The notes under the pieces: generated by a model
What the model was told of the DNA's origin: nothing
The model's database searches: none
What the model saw: only the letters and a program-made list of their open reading frames with translations
Shown here: in pieces, positions 6,776 through 7,407 of the stretch
Layout of the letters: every line of letters begins with the position of its first letter
How positions within the stretch are numbered: the stretch's first letter is position 1
Position numbers and translations under genes: made by a program
Assembly (NCBI GenBank): GCA_002385825.1
Contig: DGEG01000168.1
Span: 1 to 7,407, forward strand
DNA length: 7,407 nt
Origin: Firmicutes bacterium UBA3932
GTDB lineage: Bacteria; Bacillota; Clostridia; Peptostreptococcales; Anaerovoracaceae
Direction: 5' to 3'

Positions 6776-6843
6776 AAATGGTTTATTAGGTATAAAATAA
6801 TTTTATTTCTTTTAAAAATAAAAAGAATTATACACCGGGTTAA

Positions 6844-6912
6844 AAACCTCCTTCTTTTATAATAGAAGCAATTTTAATGCAATTCTGAAAATAAAAGAAG
6901 GAGGTTTAATCA
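6844..6912 (+). promoter_or_regulatory. leader hairpin sequestering the antiporter Shine-Dalgarno site
   Basis: AAACCTCCTTCTTTTAT (6844-6860) is the exact reverse complement of bases 6891-6907, which contain the ribosome binding site AGAAGGAGG of the ATG at 6913. The left arm includes CCTCCTT, identical to the anti-SD of 16S rRNA. The 30-base loop can fold further: AGAA (6864-6867) with TTCT (6883-6886), and GCA (6868-6870) with TGC (6878-6880). If transcription starts upstream of 6844, translation would be blocked until the hairpin opens. A perfect TATAAT at 6858-6863 could instead be a -10 box, although no -35 sits at 16-18 bases; in that case the mRNA would lack the left arm. Confidence 0.6.
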
Positions 6913-7407
6913 ATGGCGAGAAAAGAACTTATTCATCCGTCTTTTGGCACGTCTTTGGCAATAGTTGTTTTCCTATTTGCGCTGTTGACCATCCAGGTTA
7001 TACAGTTGGGGTCTCCCGACATTCATATGACCTTGATCTTTGCATGCGCTTTCGCCACCATCGTCTTGATGGTTCAAGGGATGAGATGGAAAAAGATCGA
7101 AGAAGGTATTATTCACGGTTGCAAAATTGCAACGATACCCATGTTGATCCTGATGTTTATCGGAATGTTGATTCCGTCCTGGATCGCATCGGGAACCATC
7201 CCCGCTCTCATGTATTATGGGTTAAAAATGATTTCGCCCTCCATGTTCCTGTTTACGGCAGCTCTCATCTGTTCCATTGCATCCATAGCTACAGGAAGCA
7301 GCTATACAACGGGAGCAACCTTTGGAGTGGCCTTTATGGGAATCAGCATGGGCCTCGGCATTCCTCCCGAGATGGCAGCCGGCGCCATTATCTCCGGCGC
7401 CATTATA
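6913..7407 (+). CDS. nhaC: NhaC-family Na+/H+ antiporter (N-terminal part)
   Basis: Partial gene: 165 codons run off the right edge without a stop, about a third of a typical NhaC antiporter of about 450-480 aa. It begins MARKELIHPSFGTSLAIVVF and contains about four hydrophobic segments. The segments are compatible with NhaC: a TM2-like FACAFATIVLMVQGMRWKKI, then CKIATIPMLILMFIGMLIPSWIASGTIP spread over residues 70-97. A conserved glycine/serine/threonine-rich stretch with ATGSSYTTGATFG starts near 127 and continues into GLGIPPEMAAGAIISGA. In the family this last part leads into the GDKMSPLSD motif, which is cut off here. The protein would exchange cytoplasmic Na+ for external protons or the reverse in the cell membrane; some NhaC-like proteins exchange organic ions such as malate/lactate, so the exact substrate is open. 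SD AGAAGGAGG lies 8 bases upstream but is buried in a long inverted repeat. It is a separate unit from the synthetase operon. Confidence 0.85.
   Translation, partial: MARKELIHPSFGTSLAIVVFLFALLTIQVIQLGSPDIHMTLIFACAFATIVLMVQGMRWKKIEEGIIHGCKIATIPMLILMFIGMLIPSWIASGTIPALMYYGLKMISPSMFLFTAALICSIASIATGSSYTTGATFGVAFMGISMGLGIPPEMAAGAIISGAII

Noticed and set aside
6801..6823. Inverted repeat TTTTATTT with AAATAAAA
   Set aside because: It is pure A/T in an A/T-rich leader; such symmetry is expected by chance and the hairpin would be unstable.
6791..6834. Promoter candidates upstream of the nhaC leader (TATAAA at 6791, TATACA at 6829)
   Set aside because: Neither has a convincing -35 box at 16-18 bases. 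One of them may still be used, which would place the SD-sequestering hairpin in the mRNA, but the sequence alone does not decide it.
1..7407. CRISPR array, tRNA, rRNA, insertion sequence, phage or defence genes
   Set aside because: I found no regularly spaced repeats, cloverleaf sequences, transposase or nuclease motifs. All long frames are accounted for by transporters and acyl-CoA synthetases plus one small orphan protein.

Overview
The window looks like chromosomal DNA from a low-to-moderate-GC member of the Bacillota, most likely a class Clostridia anaerobe. The evidence is strong purine-rich Shine-Dalgarno sites, sigma-A-type promoters, U-tract hairpin terminators, and a gene set (LAT-like amino-acid permease, EamA permease, clostridial-style AMP-binding acyl-CoA synthetases, NhaC antiporter) common in amino-acid-fermenting Clostridia. 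A family such as Anaerovoracaceae would fit, but that is inference only. I see no mobile element, CRISPR array, rRNA or tRNA.

Layout. Bases 1-173 are non-coding upstream sequence with a good promoter (115-143). It drives a 130-residue orphan protein with a beta-rich look (174-566). This gene ends inside a hairpin (552-587) that also serves the opposing gene. On the minus strand, read from right to left, come an EamA/DMT-family permease (2980-2027) and an APC-superfamily amino-acid permease (1955-603). They are probably co-transcribed from a strong promoter at 3034-3062. Divergently, on the plus strand, two tandem paralogous long-chain acyl-CoA synthetase-type enzymes (3151-4878 and 4909-6711) are separated by 30 bases and form an operon. 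It is closed by a perfect 37-base palindromic terminator (6715-6751). After a 161-base leader region, an NhaC-type Na+/H+ antiporter starts at 6913 and runs off the right edge.

How the parts fit. The two synthetases would activate fatty or other carboxylic acids to acyl-CoA through acyl-adenylates. The two permeases move amino acids and/or related metabolites across the membrane. The antiporter exchanges Na+ for H+. No single pathway links all of them; this looks like several adjacent transcription units.

The most striking non-coding signal is upstream of the antiporter. A perfect 17-bp inverted repeat (6844-6860 with 6891-6907) would pair the whole Shine-Dalgarno sequence with an anti-SD-like strand, and the loop can itself fold further. 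This is the arrangement expected of a translational on/off switch. A perfect TATAAT at the edge of the left arm offers a competing explanation: transcription could start downstream of that arm and leave the SD free. An operator-like dyad at 6752-6775 adds to the impression that the antiporter is tightly regulated. No undescribed multi-gene system is evident.
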